Of a DNA stretch of 64,000 nt, positions 1 to 7,008 are shown one piece after another. The position numbers were made by a program, and so were the translations under genes. Every line of letters starts with the position of its first letter. Within the stretch, counting starts at the first letter, position 1. Source of the DNA: CBDIDH01 sp965277595 (GTDB lineage Bacteria > Planctomycetota > Planctomycetia > Isosphaerales > Isosphaeraceae); NCBI GenBank assembly GCA_965277595.1, contig CBDIDH010000002.1, forward strand, positions 1,798,001 to 1,862,000, read 5' to 3'. Below the pieces are notes generated by a model. That model did not search any database and was not told the origin of the DNA. It saw only the letters and a program-made list of their open reading frames with translations.

Positions 1-612
1 ATTGCCCGTTGGCAGGGGGATTTTGACCTTCTCGACCCGCACGGCATCCTTCGGCTTGGCCTTCCGTGCCGCCCGCTCCTGGGTCTCCCCGTTCAGGAAC
101 AGGCCCATCAGGTCTCGGGGCTGGGTGGAAGTCCTGATCTTGTCCATCTGCCCGAGAGTCAGCTTCCCCGCCAGGAAGGCTTCGAGAGCGTCCGGCGCAC
201 ACTCCTTGGGCGAGAGATACCGCGTCACGCTGGCCGGTGACTTCCCCAGCCCCTTGGCGATGTCGCTCCGGGAGACGCCTTCGGCTTCCAGTTCGAGGCA
301 GGACCTGAAGATGTCCCGCTCGTCCATGTCGGCCCGCTGAAGGTTCTCGGTCAGCCGCATCAGCTTGACCGTGAGCGCGTCGAGCATGGCGTGGATCATG
401 GCCGGGATCGTTGTCTTCCCCGTCTGTTTCGACGCCTCCAGCCGCCGGTGGCCGGTGATGACCGTGCCGTCCTCCATGATGGCGATGGGCTGCTGGACGC
501 CGTGTTCCTTGATGGAGGCGATCAACCCGGTCAGGTCGCCGAGGTCGCTCCTGACTTGCGGGCCGTTTTTTGTCTTGACGATGGGAAAATCGGCGCAGCA
601 GTAAGTGGGCAT
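1..612 (-). CDS. ParB/Spo0J-family protein (partial, cut by window edge)
   Basis: Leftward gene starting at ATG 612 and open to base 1 (204 codons, no stop). The N-terminus has the ParB signature order: a 'SIKEHGVQQPIAI' strand-helix, the 'VITGHRRLEA' box (equivalent of the GERR motif) near residues 50-60, and 'RLTENLQRADMDERD' near 85-100. A helix-turn-helix follows ('SRSDIAKGLGKSPASVTRYL', about 115-135). In the family this is a CTP-binding clamp that loads at parS sites; some phage members are instead nucleases or regulators. It is the first of two ParB-family genes in the window, and no parA is visible, so partition is only one possible role. A terminator on the same strand separates it from the next leftward gene. 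Confidence 0.85.
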   Translation of the reverse strand, partial: MPTYCCADFPIVKTKNGPQVRSDLGDLTGLIASIKEHGVQQPIAIMEDGTVITGHRRLEASKQTGKTTIPAMIHAMLDALTVKLMRLTENLQRADMDERDIFRSCLELEAEGVSRSDIAKGLGKSPASVTRYLSPKECAPDALEAFLAGKLTLGQMDKIRTSTQPRDLMGLFLNGETQERAARKAKPKDAVRVEKVKIPLPTGN

Positions 613-650
613 CGAAGAAACTCCTGACAAACGTAAGAGGCAAAGGCAAA

Positions 651-672
651 TAAAAACCGGGCCGAGCCCGGT
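651..672 (-). terminator. Rho-independent terminator, leftward
   Basis: On the minus strand a perfect 7-bp stem (ACCGGGC / GCCCGGT) with a 3-nt loop runs directly into TTTTTA. It lies 7 nt past the stop of the 680-1429 gene and before the ParB-like gene, so it should reduce read-through between the two. Confidence 0.8.
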
Positions 673-679
673 CTACCGA

Positions 680-1429
680 TTAGGGTTGCGGGTGGCTCGT
701 TGCTGGCCACTTGCCGACGTGATCGCCGATCTCGAACGAACGGCCGCACTTTGGGCATTCCGCGAAGAAGTTCTTGGTTCCGACACGGGCCCGCTGGCAG
801 TTGCAGCTCCAAACCTTGCTGGTTGCCTTGCCCTCCCTGGGCGGCGGAGGGGCCAGTTCTGTGGGAACGTCCACACCGATCCTGCCGAGCACGCCCGCAA
901 ATTGGCCGTCAACATCGATGGCGATGTTTCCTTTGGCATCAATGTCGATCCCGAATTCGATCATCTTGTCACGGCAGACGCGGTCGAACTCGCCCTTGGC
1001 GCCGGCTTGGTGTCGCCATGCGCAAAGCATGAATTTGAGCAGGTGGGCCATCACGGCTGCGGCTTGCATTTCGGGCAACCTCGCCTCGTTGAAGGCGATC
1101 GTGCCGACAATGGCGTAGCCGTCCGCCCCGTCGTGATAAGTCCCCACGGACTTGATGTTCATTCGCTCGACGCGGATCAAGGGGACGCCCAGCCCGACCC
1201 CGTCCTTGACACGGATATCGAGCGTCTGGGAGAGGACTAATGCCCCCTTGCGGAGCCATTCGAGATGGTCGCGGTTATGCCACCAATCCGCGGTTCGTTG
1301 ATTCCCCACGATCATGTCGTAAAGCGTGGGGATTTTAAAATCCTTCCCCTCCTTCCAGTCCTCGATGTGCTTCATCGAGGCGGGGAGATCAATTTTAAAA
1401 TAGTCATCGCGGGCTCCCGTCGTGCCCAT
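680..1429 (-). CDS. SprT-like protein with C-terminal zinc ribbon
   Basis: 249 aa. The C-terminus carries a clear zinc ribbon, 'WSCNCQ...FFAECPKCGRSFE' (about 208-233), placed as in plasmid and phage SprT-like proteins. The upstream helix 'AAAVMAHLLKFMLCAWRHQAG' (about 133-153) sits where SprT proteins have a metalloprotease HExxH, but that motif is absent. The following 'FDRVCRDKMIEFGID' resembles the 'HNKTFKAEAEALGL' region of the family. I infer a degenerate, probably non-proteolytic SprT-like protein; the match is by pattern only. It is upstream of the ParB-like gene on the same strand, separated by a terminator, and divergent from 1635-2261 across two palindromes. Confidence 0.5.
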   Translation of the reverse strand: MGTTGARDDYFKIDLPASMKHIEDWKEGKDFKIPTLYDMIVGNQRTADWWHNRDHLEWLRKGALVLSQTLDIRVKDGVGLGVPLIRVERMNIKSVGTYHDGADGYAIVGTIAFNEARLPEMQAAAVMAHLLKFMLCAWRHQAGAKGEFDRVCRDKMIEFGIDIDAKGNIAIDVDGQFAGVLGRIGVDVPTELAPPPPREGKATSKVWSCNCQRARVGTKNFFAECPKCGRSFEIGDHVGKWPATSHPQP

Positions 1430-1536
1430 TTGAGGAGTCTCCTATCAAGAATCTCAGAGCGGAAAAAATGAGGGCGCGCTCCGGGGAAGTCAGACTGCTC
1501 TTGCGGTCTCAGCCTCACCCGAAGTAAGATTGGTCA

Positions 1537-1587
1537 CGAAGCATCTGCTTCGCGATCTCTACCCTATTAATCGAAGCGTTTGCTTCG
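1537..1587. promoter_or_regulatory. Pair of near-identical palindromes (candidate operator or parS-like sites)
   Basis: Two hairpin-type palindromes, CGAAGC-ATCT-GCTTCG (1537-1552) and CGAAGC-GTTT-GCTTCG (1572-1587), have identical 6-bp arms and centres 35 bp apart. They sit in the divergent region between the leftward SprT-like/ParB genes and the rightward gene at 1635. Repeated dyads at this position fit an operator for a dimeric DNA-binding protein or a centromere-like ParB site; neither is shown. Confidence 0.5.
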
Positions 1588-1634
1588 AGAGTCAAGGGCG
1601 CCGGCTAATTTTTGCCGAAAGCACAAGAGATGGG

Positions 1635-2261
1635 ATGGGGCAGAGAATGGCCGACTTCCGGTACTTCGATCACTTATTTGGATCGGCAATTAACGATATA
1701 TTCGAGGCAACGAAGCGTATCGAGTGTGCCATCGCGCGCATCGAGCATGTCACCGACGAAGAAAGGCCCCTCGCATACCAAAACCTTGCCGCTTACTGCG
1801 ATATGATCGCAGGGCTCCTGAGTCTGCCTATTTCTAAATTGCAAGACAGAACTTCCAGATTGTCGTGTTTAATAATAGAGTTATCTGTAAATACTATCAT
1901 TCATCATGAAATGTTACCTAGAGAAGATGAACAAGATTACGCGAGCAAAAAGCAGATCGTTCAGAATTGGAACAATGCTTTTCGGCGTGACAGGGTTGCG
2001 ATCCAAAATCCGATCGACAAAGAACCTTGCTTGCTGCTCGCAGTAAACAGCCACGATGGCTACGGTCGATATACACTGGAGAACCGGCACACGAAAAAGC
2101 GAACTGGTTCTTACAAGTCAATTTTTGATTTGATGCCGATCCAGTTTGTCCCTGACATCCCTCGGAAGGAAGGCGTCATCGAGCGGCGGAAGAAACAGGC
2201 CGAAGAGGTGCCGGAGCAACAGCAACGGCCACCAGAAAAAGACGCAGCTCAGAGGGAATAG
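1635..2261 (+). CDS. Hypothetical protein
   Basis: 208 aa from ATG 1635 (an alternative ATG lies at 1647). The frame is open further upstream to a TTG at 1530, but that extension would read through the palindrome pair, so it is not used. The N-terminal half is helical ('INDIFEATKRIECAIARIEHV'). The C-terminus is a charged Glu/Lys/Gln-rich tail ('ERRKKQAEEVPEQQQ'). No family recognised. The stretch around 1840-1910 is AT-richer than its neighbours. Confidence 0.6.
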   Translation: MGQRMADFRYFDHLFGSAINDIFEATKRIECAIARIEHVTDEERPLAYQNLAAYCDMIAGLLSLPISKLQDRTSRLSCLIIELSVNTIIHHEMLPREDEQDYASKKQIVQNWNNAFRRDRVAIQNPIDKEPCLLLAVNSHDGYGRYTLENRHTKKRTGSYKSIFDLMPIQFVPDIPRKEGVIERRKKQAEEVPEQQQRPPEKDAAQRE

Positions 2262-2287
2262 CTAGCCGGTCGCATAAGCTGAAATTG

Positions 2288-2515
2288 CTATTCCTTTTCC
2301 CACCCGGTCGGGCGTCCCGCCGCTTTGTTTTCCTGGTGCTGCCGTATCAACTCGCGCAGCAGGCGGTTGGGCTCGTCCATGTCGGTTCCCATCAGGTCGT
2401 CAACCGCCGAGAAATCGTGAGGCGTCGGCGGCTTGGAGTGATCGGGGGCCGCTTCGCGCGAGGGGTCCGGCGGGGATGGAATCGGAGAGTCCGGCGGGGC
2501 GGGATCGTCGTGCAT
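2288..2515 (-). CDS. Small proline-rich hypothetical protein
   Basis: 75 aa, with start ATG 2515 chosen because GGAG lies 8 nt upstream on the minus strand; an ATG at 2545 lacks this. The N-terminal half is proline/aspartate-rich and probably disordered. The C-terminal half ('EPNRLLRELIRQHQENKAAG') should form an amphipathic helix. Convergent with 1635-2261. No family recognised. Confidence 0.5.
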   Translation of the reverse strand: MHDDPAPPDSPIPSPPDPSREAAPDHSKPPTPHDFSAVDDLMGTDMDEPNRLLRELIRQHQENKAAGRPTGWEKE

Positions 2516-2551
2516 CAGAGTCTCCGTTCGAGCTGCGGGATTCATTGATCG

Positions 2552-2580
2552 TTGACTGACCCGCTCGACCGCGCTAGGGT
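2552..2580 (+). promoter_or_regulatory. Sigma70-like promoter for the tRNA and following genes
   Basis: TTGACT (2552-2557), a 17-bp spacer, then TAGGGT (2575-2580). Transcription would begin near 2587, just ahead of the tRNA at 2589, which supports the tRNA being expressed. Confidence 0.6.
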
Positions 2581-2588
2581 TTGCCCAT

Positions 2589-2665
2589 GCGGGGGTGGAG
2601 CAGCCCGGTAGCTCGTCAGGTTAGCACGCCTGGAGGCACGGGTTCAAATCCCGATCCCCGCACCA
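2589..2665 (+). tRNA. Initiator-like tRNA with an 8-nt anticodon loop
   Basis: 77 nt including an encoded CCA. Acceptor GCGGGGG pairs with TCCCCGC (last pair G-U). The D arm is GAGC-AGCCCGGTA-GCTC. The T arm has 4 bp plus one mismatch, with loop TTCAAAT. Body and D arm match bacterial initiator tRNA ('GGTGGAGCAGCCCGGTAGCT'). The anticodon stem pairs best as TCAGG (2616-2620) with CCTGG (2629-2633), leaving an 8-nt loop TTAGCACG in place of CTCATAA, and a 4-nt variable region. If U33 is the second loop base the anticodon begins AGC (Ala codons, or quadruplet AGCA). It is therefore not a working initiator; decoding identity is uncertain. Confidence 0.7.
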
Positions 2666-2681
2666 AATCGACAGGAGGTGT

Positions 2682-3257
2682 ATGCCGAGAGCCCGCAAGA
2701 AACCCGCCCAGGAAGCCCCCGCCACCGAGCCGACTCCCCTGGCCGAAGTCCTCCAAACCCTTCCCGTCTCCAAGATGCTCAAGCAGGCCGCCGCTGAGCA
2801 TGAGCTTTCCGACAGCGCCGCGCTGAAGCTGCTGGAAGAATCGCGTCTGCGCAAATCGCTGATCGATCCCGAGCGGCCTATGCCGGTGCCGGAGGAGCCG
2901 GGCAAGCACGTCGCCGCGGTGCTGGCTCGCCGTCCGAACTTCCTGCCAGTGCCGACAGGCTATAAGAACGTGGATCGCTACGAGTCGGCTGGCATCCGCG
3001 TCAATCGGGGTATCGAGCCCGAAAACCGGCACCTCGCGGCGATCCAATTTGCCGAGGGCGAGCATGTGCCGACGCGCCCCGAGAAGGATTTCCTAGAAGC
3101 GGTCACGGGCGGCCACGGGTTCACTTTCGACATGGCGAAGACTCGCCAGTGGCTCCGCGAGACGCCGCCGGGCATGTCGCCAGCCGAGAACCTTATCGAT
3201 GTTAAGGCGATGGCTCAGAAGCTCGCGGCGGCGCGCAACGAAGGGCTGGCGCGGTGA
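2682..3257 (+). CDS. Hypothetical protein
   Basis: 191 aa from ATG 2682, preceded by a strong AGGAGG 6 nt upstream and lying 16 nt after the tRNA CCA end. The N-terminus is basic and proline/alanine-rich (likely flexible), followed by 'KMLKQAAAEHELSDSAALKLLEESRLRKSLI', which should be helical. A more compact region follows from about 80 onward. It is the first gene of a run joined to the next by a 4-nt GTGA overlap. No family recognised. Confidence 0.65.
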   Translation: MPRARKKPAQEAPATEPTPLAEVLQTLPVSKMLKQAAAEHELSDSAALKLLEESRLRKSLIDPERPMPVPEEPGKHVAAVLARRPNFLPVPTGYKNVDRYESAGIRVNRGIEPENRHLAAIQFAEGEHVPTRPEKDFLEAVTGGHGFTFDMAKTRQWLRETPPGMSPAENLIDVKAMAQKLAAARNEGLAR

Positions 3258-3499
3258 GCTGGCAATCCCGCACGGCCAAGATCAGCGTCGGCGACCGCGT
3301 AGCCTACAAGGCGTCCTTCCTCCGCAGCACTGGACAATACACCGGCGACATTCCCCATGCGCGCGGCGTCGTAACCGAGATAAAGCCGCTCGGCGATAAC
3401 GCGCTGGCGACCATCGACTGGGGGAACGATGAAATCCCGGCCAAGGTGCTGACCTCGAATCTCAGCAAGGTGACGCAGCGTGGGATCGCCGACGAGTGA
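3254..3499 (+). CDS. Hypothetical protein, SH3/KOW-like beta fold suspected
   Basis: 81 aa, GTG start overlapping the previous stop (GTGA). The pattern 'ISVGDRVAYKASFLRSTG...RGVVTEIKPLGDNALATIDW...PAKVLTSNLSKV' is typical of small beta-barrel SH3/KOW-like domains found in phage and plasmid accessory proteins. This is a fold guess only. Translationally coupled on both sides. Confidence 0.6.
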   Translation: MSWQSRTAKISVGDRVAYKASFLRSTGQYTGDIPHARGVVTEIKPLGDNALATIDWGNDEIPAKVLTSNLSKVTQRGIADE

Positions 3500-3771
3500 C
3501 GCGCGGCTCGGCGGGTGGCAGGGCGACGGTGGAGAAGCACGGCGTTGACCACATGCGGGAGATAGGCCGCAAAGGCTTCGAGTCGTTCACCGCGCGTTAT
3601 TTCCAGGGCGACCGCCAGCAGGCGGGAGATTGGCTCCGCACGCGGGCGGCTGAAAAGAAGATCGACAGCTTTGTATCCCGCGAGCTAAACCGCCGCATCG
3701 AGAACGGGGCGGAGATCGCCTGCATGGAAATTCCATGTCTTTCAGACCCGGACGATTCGCCGCCTTTCTGA
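3496..3771 (+). CDS. Hypothetical protein
   Basis: 91 aa, GTG start in a GTGA overlap with the previous gene. It begins 'GSAGGRATVEKHGVDHMREIGRKGFES', which loosely recalls Gly-rich stress-protein repeats, followed by a helical segment. Function unknown. It ends the three-gene coupled run that starts after the tRNA. Confidence 0.6.
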   Translation: MTRGSAGGRATVEKHGVDHMREIGRKGFESFTARYFQGDRQQAGDWLRTRAAEKKIDSFVSRELNRRIENGAEIACMEIPCLSDPDDSPPF

Positions 3772-3945
3772 TCGGGCTGCAAGAACGCTCCGGGGAATAT
3801 CCTTTTCCTTATCTTCCGCGCTGCGCTTGTGCAGAACGAAAAACTCAATCCCCTGCGCTCAATTCAATCTTTGCCTGTTATCGACAGCGAAGCCGGCGAG
3901 TGCCGCACGCTGACCGATCCCAAACTTCCAGACAGGACAAAGACC

Positions 3946-4734
3946 ATGACCTCGATCATCACCCGCGACCAGCTCCGCAACTCCGTTCCTAGCCTGTTCG
4001 CCGCCACCCCGTGGGAAGGCATGTCCGCGACGTATCGTTTCATCCCCAGCATCGACGTTCTCGACCGCATGGAGGAACAGGGCTTCCGCGTCACGATGGC
4101 CAAGCAGTCCCGCAGCCGCATCCCCGGCAAGGCACCTTTCACGCGACATATGCTCCGGCTCCGCCACGAAAGTCACCTGGACGGCCAGGGCGAGGTGCCC
4201 GAGGTGGTTCTGGTCAACAGCCACGACAGGTCATCGGCGTATCGCGTCTTCAGCGGCGTGTTCAGAATCGTCTGCGAGAACGGGATGATCGTGCAGTCGG
4301 CTGACTTCGGGGGCTTTTCGATCCGTCACAGCGGCAGCCGGGACCTGTTCCAGCAGGTCAGGGACGCCACCGCCCGCATCATGGACGACGTGCCGAACAT
4401 CATGGGCCGGGTCGCCCATTGGAAGGAAATCATCCTGCCTCGGCCCGCACAACTTGAGATGGCCATGCGTGCTTACGAACTGAAGCCGCTCGACGGTATC
4501 CGTCCGGCCCATCTCCTGACCGCGAGGCGGGAGGAGGATTACACGGATGGCGAAGGAAGCCGCGATCTCTGGCGGACGTTTCAGGTTTTGCAGGAAAACA
4601 CGCTTCGGGGCGGCGTTTCCGGGATCAACGCCCGTGGTCGCCGCATCTCGACCAGGCCGATCCGCAGCGTCAACGCAGACCTCGCCCTGAACCGTGGCCT
4701 TTGGGATATTGCCGAGGGCTTCAGCCGGAACTGA
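3946..4734 (+). CDS. DUF932-family protein
   Basis: 262 aa. Start ATG 3946 is preceded by an AGGACAAAG-type ribosome site; the frame extends upstream to 3829 but without one. The pattern 'RFIPSIDVLDRMEEQGF', 'FTRHMLRLRH', 'PEVVLVNSHDRSSAYRVFSGVFRIVCENGMIV' and 'LWRTFQVLQENTLRGG' is characteristic of DUF932, a family common on plasmids and phages, of unknown function and sometimes linked to phage-plasmid maintenance. Length fits the family. About 170 nt of untranslated sequence precedes it and may hold its promoter. Confidence 0.85.
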   Translation: MTSIITRDQLRNSVPSLFAATPWEGMSATYRFIPSIDVLDRMEEQGFRVTMAKQSRSRIPGKAPFTRHMLRLRHESHLDGQGEVPEVVLVNSHDRSSAYRVFSGVFRIVCENGMIVQSADFGGFSIRHSGSRDLFQQVRDATARIMDDVPNIMGRVAHWKEIILPRPAQLEMAMRAYELKPLDGIRPAHLLTARREEDYTDGEGSRDLWRTFQVLQENTLRGGVSGINARGRRISTRPIRSVNADLALNRGLWDIAEGFSRN

Positions 4735-4814
4735 GGATCAACCGGCCACGGATGGCCTGACAACTTCAATCGTGCAGCTATTCTGAAGTCGTTTTGTACC
4801 GATGGTTGAGACAC

Positions 4815-4838
4815 GTTCCCGGAATGGACTCCGGGAAC
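4815..4838. other. Perfect 9-bp hairpin upstream of a small zinc-finger gene
   Basis: GTTCCCGGA (4815-4823), loop ATGGAC, TCCGGGAAC (4830-4838). No U-tract follows, so this is unlikely to be a simple terminator. It lies 18 nt before the start at 4857 and could be an operator or a 5' leader structure. Confidence 0.6.
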
Positions 4839-4856
4839 ATCGTTCGGAGAGGGATC

Positions 4857-5048
4857 ATGCAGAAGCGATGCACCACCTGCAACGGCACCGGCAAGACGTT
4901 CGACCTGTTCGCGGCCCTGTTCACGGCAGCCAACTGGATTCCCCTGAACTGGACCGGGATGCCCTACACCCGCTGTTCGTCATGCGGCGGCAAAGGCTAT
5001 ATCTGGACAGAATGGCGACCCTATTCCCCGCGATACCGAAGGCGTTGA
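4857..5048 (+). CDS. Small DnaJ-type zinc-finger protein
   Basis: 63 aa from ATG 4857, with GGAGAGGG just upstream; an in-frame ATG at 4794 would read through the hairpin. Two CxxCxGxG units ('CTTCNGTGK' and 'CSSCGGKG') about 36 residues apart form the paired-cysteine zinc finger of DnaJ/BSD2-type proteins. Phages carry many such mini-proteins of unknown role. The tail is basic. Confidence 0.7.
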   Translation: MQKRCTTCNGTGKTFDLFAALFTAANWIPLNWTGMPYTRCSSCGGKGYIWTEWRPYSPRYRRR

Positions 5049-5069
5049 GCCCTGACCACCGGAGGCACC

Positions 5070-5300
5070 ATGTACCAGTTCATCGGCCCGTTGCCCAACC
5101 ACAGCCTTTACCGCCGCGTCATCTTCGCCGAGAGCCTTGACGCCGCGTTCGAGGAATTCCGGGCGAAACATTGGAAAGATCGTGAGACGGGCTGGCTGGG
5201 CATTTGGGAGAACGGGTTTCTCGTGGCGCGCTTGATTCCGACCTATGACCTTGACGCCGAACGAGGCGAGCCGACGCTTCAGTTTTTCCCGCTCAAATGA
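5070..5300 (+). CDS. Hypothetical protein
   Basis: 76 aa, with a GGAGG ribosome site ahead of ATG 5070. The compact alpha/beta pattern 'YRRVIFAESLDAAFEEFRAKHW...GWLGIWENGFLVARL' resembles small phage host-takeover proteins but matches no family I can name. It overlaps the convergent membrane-protein gene by 8 nt at its 3' end. Confidence 0.6.
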   Translation: MYQFIGPLPNHSLYRRVIFAESLDAAFEEFRAKHWKDRETGWLGIWENGFLVARLIPTYDLDAERGEPTLQFFPLK

Positions 5301-5475
5301 TCCAGACCCGGATGATCGGCACCATGGGGAAGATCGCCCAGCCGACGAGCGCGAAGACGCCTGCGGCGAGCTTCTCCCGGCGTTCCAGCAGGAAATACGC
5401 CTTCCAGAAGAAGAACGCGGCTCCAACGGCGAGGAGCAGGCAGACGAGCATTGACGGCAGCATGGCGGAAATCAT
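5293..5475 (-). CDS. Small two-helix membrane protein
   Basis: 60 aa. Start ATG 5475 chosen because GGAGG lies 7 nt upstream on the minus strand. Two hydrophobic segments ('MLVCLLLAVGAAFFFWKAYFLL' without its last residues, and 'LAAGVFALVGWAIFPMVPII') flank a short basic/acidic turn. Inferred inner-membrane protein of unknown role. It could in principle be a holin-like protein, but there is no lysin nearby. Confidence 0.6.
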   Translation of the reverse strand: MISAMLPSMLVCLLLAVGAAFFFWKAYFLLERREKLAAGVFALVGWAIFPMVPIIRVWII

Positions 5476-5521
5476 GGCGAGCCTCCGAGGGTGGAGGTTA
5501 GTATACCAGGCGGAGGCCCCG

Positions 5522-5701
5522 GTGATCGAGGCCATCCGTATCGGCTACGCGGCGTTCCTTTTCCAATTCCTCGCGCGGCTCGAGGACGCTCACTGCGGCC
5601 ATTGGCCAGGGGAATTACCCGCCAAGCACCGCCCGAGCAAGCCGCCCGTTCGTTGGCCATTGAGGAAGACGCCGCGCTGCACCGCGGCGTCACCCCGATA
5701 G
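5522..5701 (+). CDS. Possible small protein
   Basis: 59 aa from GTG 5522, with GGCGGAGG 7 nt upstream. The first 30 residues ('IEAIRIGYAAFLFQFLARLED') look like a real helix; the rest is Arg/Pro-rich and looks like non-coding translation. No homologue recognised. The stretch 5476-5744 otherwise holds nothing I can support. Confidence 0.3.
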   Translation: MIEAIRIGYAAFLFQFLARLEDAHCGHWPGELPAKHRPSKPPVRWPLRKTPRCTAASPR

Positions 5702-5744
5702 GCCATCGCCAGGCCGCTCAGCCGTCAACGCTATCCCTCGATGG

Positions 5745-6056
5745 TTATTGATCGGGCTTGCCGGGCGAGTGACAAGTGAGATCATCACTACGCCCGGAAG
5801 GCGGCACCTTGACAGCACCATCTTTGCCCATCGGAAGGAAACAGTTATGCGCCACTTCCTCCGATTTTGCGGCCAACATACAATCAGCCACAATCTCTCC
5901 GACGATCCGCTTTGCAAGGCTGTTTACGCACCTCGAGCGAGCATCGTTTTTTTTGAAACAGAACCATTCCGGATGCCTTCCGATGGTATGGCGAATTTGC
6001 CCCTCAACGCGGCGGTGCCATTTGTCGTAAAGCAAACCTTGTTTCCTCATGCCCAT
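5745..6056 (-). CDS. Hypothetical protein
   Basis: 103 aa from ATG 6056 (a GTG at 6065 is possible), with GGGTGG upstream. The sequence 'YDKWHRRVEGQIRHTIGRHPEWFC...NSLAKRIVGEIVAD' has the periodicity of a folded helical protein, unlike the opposite-strand frame over the same bases. It is the last of a short leftward run with two tiny membrane proteins; the gap to 6073 is about 16 nt. Confidence 0.55.
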   Translation of the reverse strand: MGMRKQGLLYDKWHRRVEGQIRHTIGRHPEWFCFKKNDARSRCVNSLAKRIVGEIVADCMLAAKSEEVAHNCFLPMGKDGAVKVPPSGRSDDLTCHSPGKPDQ

Positions 6057-6072
6057 ATCGTCCACCCTACAT

Positions 6073-6210
6073 TTACTTGGTTCTTAAGCGGACAAGAAGG
6101 ACCGCCATCATTACAGCCGCATTAATTACGCCGAGGGCTAACACCAGATTGATGGAAACCGGCAATTCACTCTGAATCAGTGAGGTGAGAACGGTGTCTG
6201 AAAGTATCAT
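6073..6210 (-). CDS. Tiny single-span membrane protein
   Basis: 45 aa from ATG 6210; AAGGGA lies about 10 nt upstream on the minus strand. A hydrophobic span 'INLVLALGVINAAVMMAVLLV' minus its last residues is followed by 'RLRTK', a positive-inside C-terminus. One of two tiny leftward membrane-protein genes between the regulator at 6371 and the 5745 gene. Function unknown. Confidence 0.55.
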   Translation of the reverse strand: MILSDTVLTSLIQSELPVSINLVLALGVINAAVMMAVLLVRLRTK

Positions 6211-6241
6211 CTTTGCTGTCCCTTTACCCGACCGTTAATCG

Positions 6242-6355
6242 CTAAATCGCTACGAATGCAAGGAAGATGAGCCAACCCCATCCATCATGCCCAGAGTAAG
6301 CCACTGCGGCAGCACACAATGTCGCTACCAACGCTACTATGTGATTTGACTTCAT
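6242..6355 (-). CDS. Tiny membrane or exported protein
   Basis: 37 aa from ATG 6355, with GGAGGA 9 nt upstream on the minus strand. The sequence is 'MKSNHIVALVATLCAAAVAY', then 'SGHDGWGWLIFLAFVAI', giving two short hydrophobic segments, or a signal peptide with a short tail. It directly follows the HTH regulator gene and is probably co-transcribed. Confidence 0.5.
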   Translation of the reverse strand: MKSNHIVALVATLCAAAVAYSGHDGWGWLIFLAFVAI

Positions 6356-6370
6356 TCTCTTTGTCCTCCG

Positions 6371-6610
6371 TTATCCGATACTGTTAGCGTTTTGCCCAAC
6401 ATCCCGCCGTGTCCGCTCGAAGCTCTCCGGCTTCACCTTGCCTTTGGTCGCCTTCCTGATGGCCTCCGCTTTATCGTCAGGCGGCACACGTCCGGTCTCC
6501 CAGGTGTGTAGCGTATTTTGGGGAACGACCACGCCAGTCTGTTCCTCCAGGTATTTGACAAAAGCAGATTGCGAGTAGCGATTCAGTTTCCGCCATTCCC
6601 TGAGCGTCAT
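6371..6610 (-). CDS. Cro/CI-like helix-turn-helix regulator
   Basis: 79 aa. The HTH region 'LNRYSQSAFVKYLEEQTG...VPQNTLHTWETGRVPPDDK' (about 9-47) follows the XRE pattern, with the recognition helix at 'PQNTLHTWETG'. The remainder ('KAEAIRKATKGKVKPESFERT') is basic. It is transcribed away from a 165-bp gap that contains a 15-bp palindrome, a plausible autoregulatory operator. Likely an early switch or a regulator of the small genes on either side; the target is not shown. Confidence 0.75.
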   Translation of the reverse strand: MTLREWRKLNRYSQSAFVKYLEEQTGVVVPQNTLHTWETGRVPPDDKAEAIRKATKGKVKPESFERTRRDVGQNANSIG

Positions 6611-6694
6611 ATTCCCTCACGTTAAATTTCACCTGACGCTATCACGAGCTGAAATACGGCGCAAGCGATTTAATCACGAACAATGCAAATATAG

Positions 6695-6709
6695 TGATTG
6701 ATTCAATCA
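6695..6709. promoter_or_regulatory. 15-bp palindrome, candidate operator
   Basis: TGATTGA-T-TCAATCA, a perfect dyad in the divergent gap between the HTH gene (start 6610) and the rightward gene at 6776. A TATAGT-like -10 element (6690-6695) abuts it, so a bound repressor would cover the promoter. Confidence 0.5.
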
Positions 6710-6775
6710 AAACTTTGCGCTACGGTCTGGCTTATCGGCGGCGATGATGCCTCCGGTAAAACCAAGGAGAAAACC

Positions 6776-6931
6776 ATGGAAAAATCAACCTACTGGGCCA
6801 TCTTTCAGTTAAAGGAAATCATTTTCGAAGGCACCTACAGCGAGTGCTGGAAGGAACTGGTTTCTCGCTACGGCGATCAGAAAGTCCAGAGCTTGGTGGA
6901 GCGCGGAATCCGCATCTCTCGCAAATCCTGA
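6776..6931 (+). CDS. Hypothetical small protein
   Basis: 51 aa from ATG 6776, with AAGGAG upstream; an ATG at 6698 falls inside the palindrome and lacks a ribosome site. 'STYWAIFQLKEIIFEGTYSECWKELVSRYGDQKV' is a compact alpha/beta pattern. First gene to the right of the operator; unknown function. Confidence 0.55.
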   Translation: MEKSTYWAIFQLKEIIFEGTYSECWKELVSRYGDQKVQSLVERGIRISRKS

Positions 6932-7008
6932 TCAACCGAGCTGGCCCCTCGTTAAAAGGGCCGCCATTCACCGCGGCGATGACGCCGCCACCAAGGAAGG
7001 ACCGCGCC

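Noticed and set aside
1530..1634. N-terminal extension of the 1635 gene from a TTG codon
   Set aside because: Would translate through the palindrome pair; TTG lacks a ribosome site, and internal ATGs fit better.
5748..6125. 125-codon rightward ORF
   Set aside because: The leftward frame over the same bases has a better ribosome site and protein-like composition and fits a leftward run of small genes.
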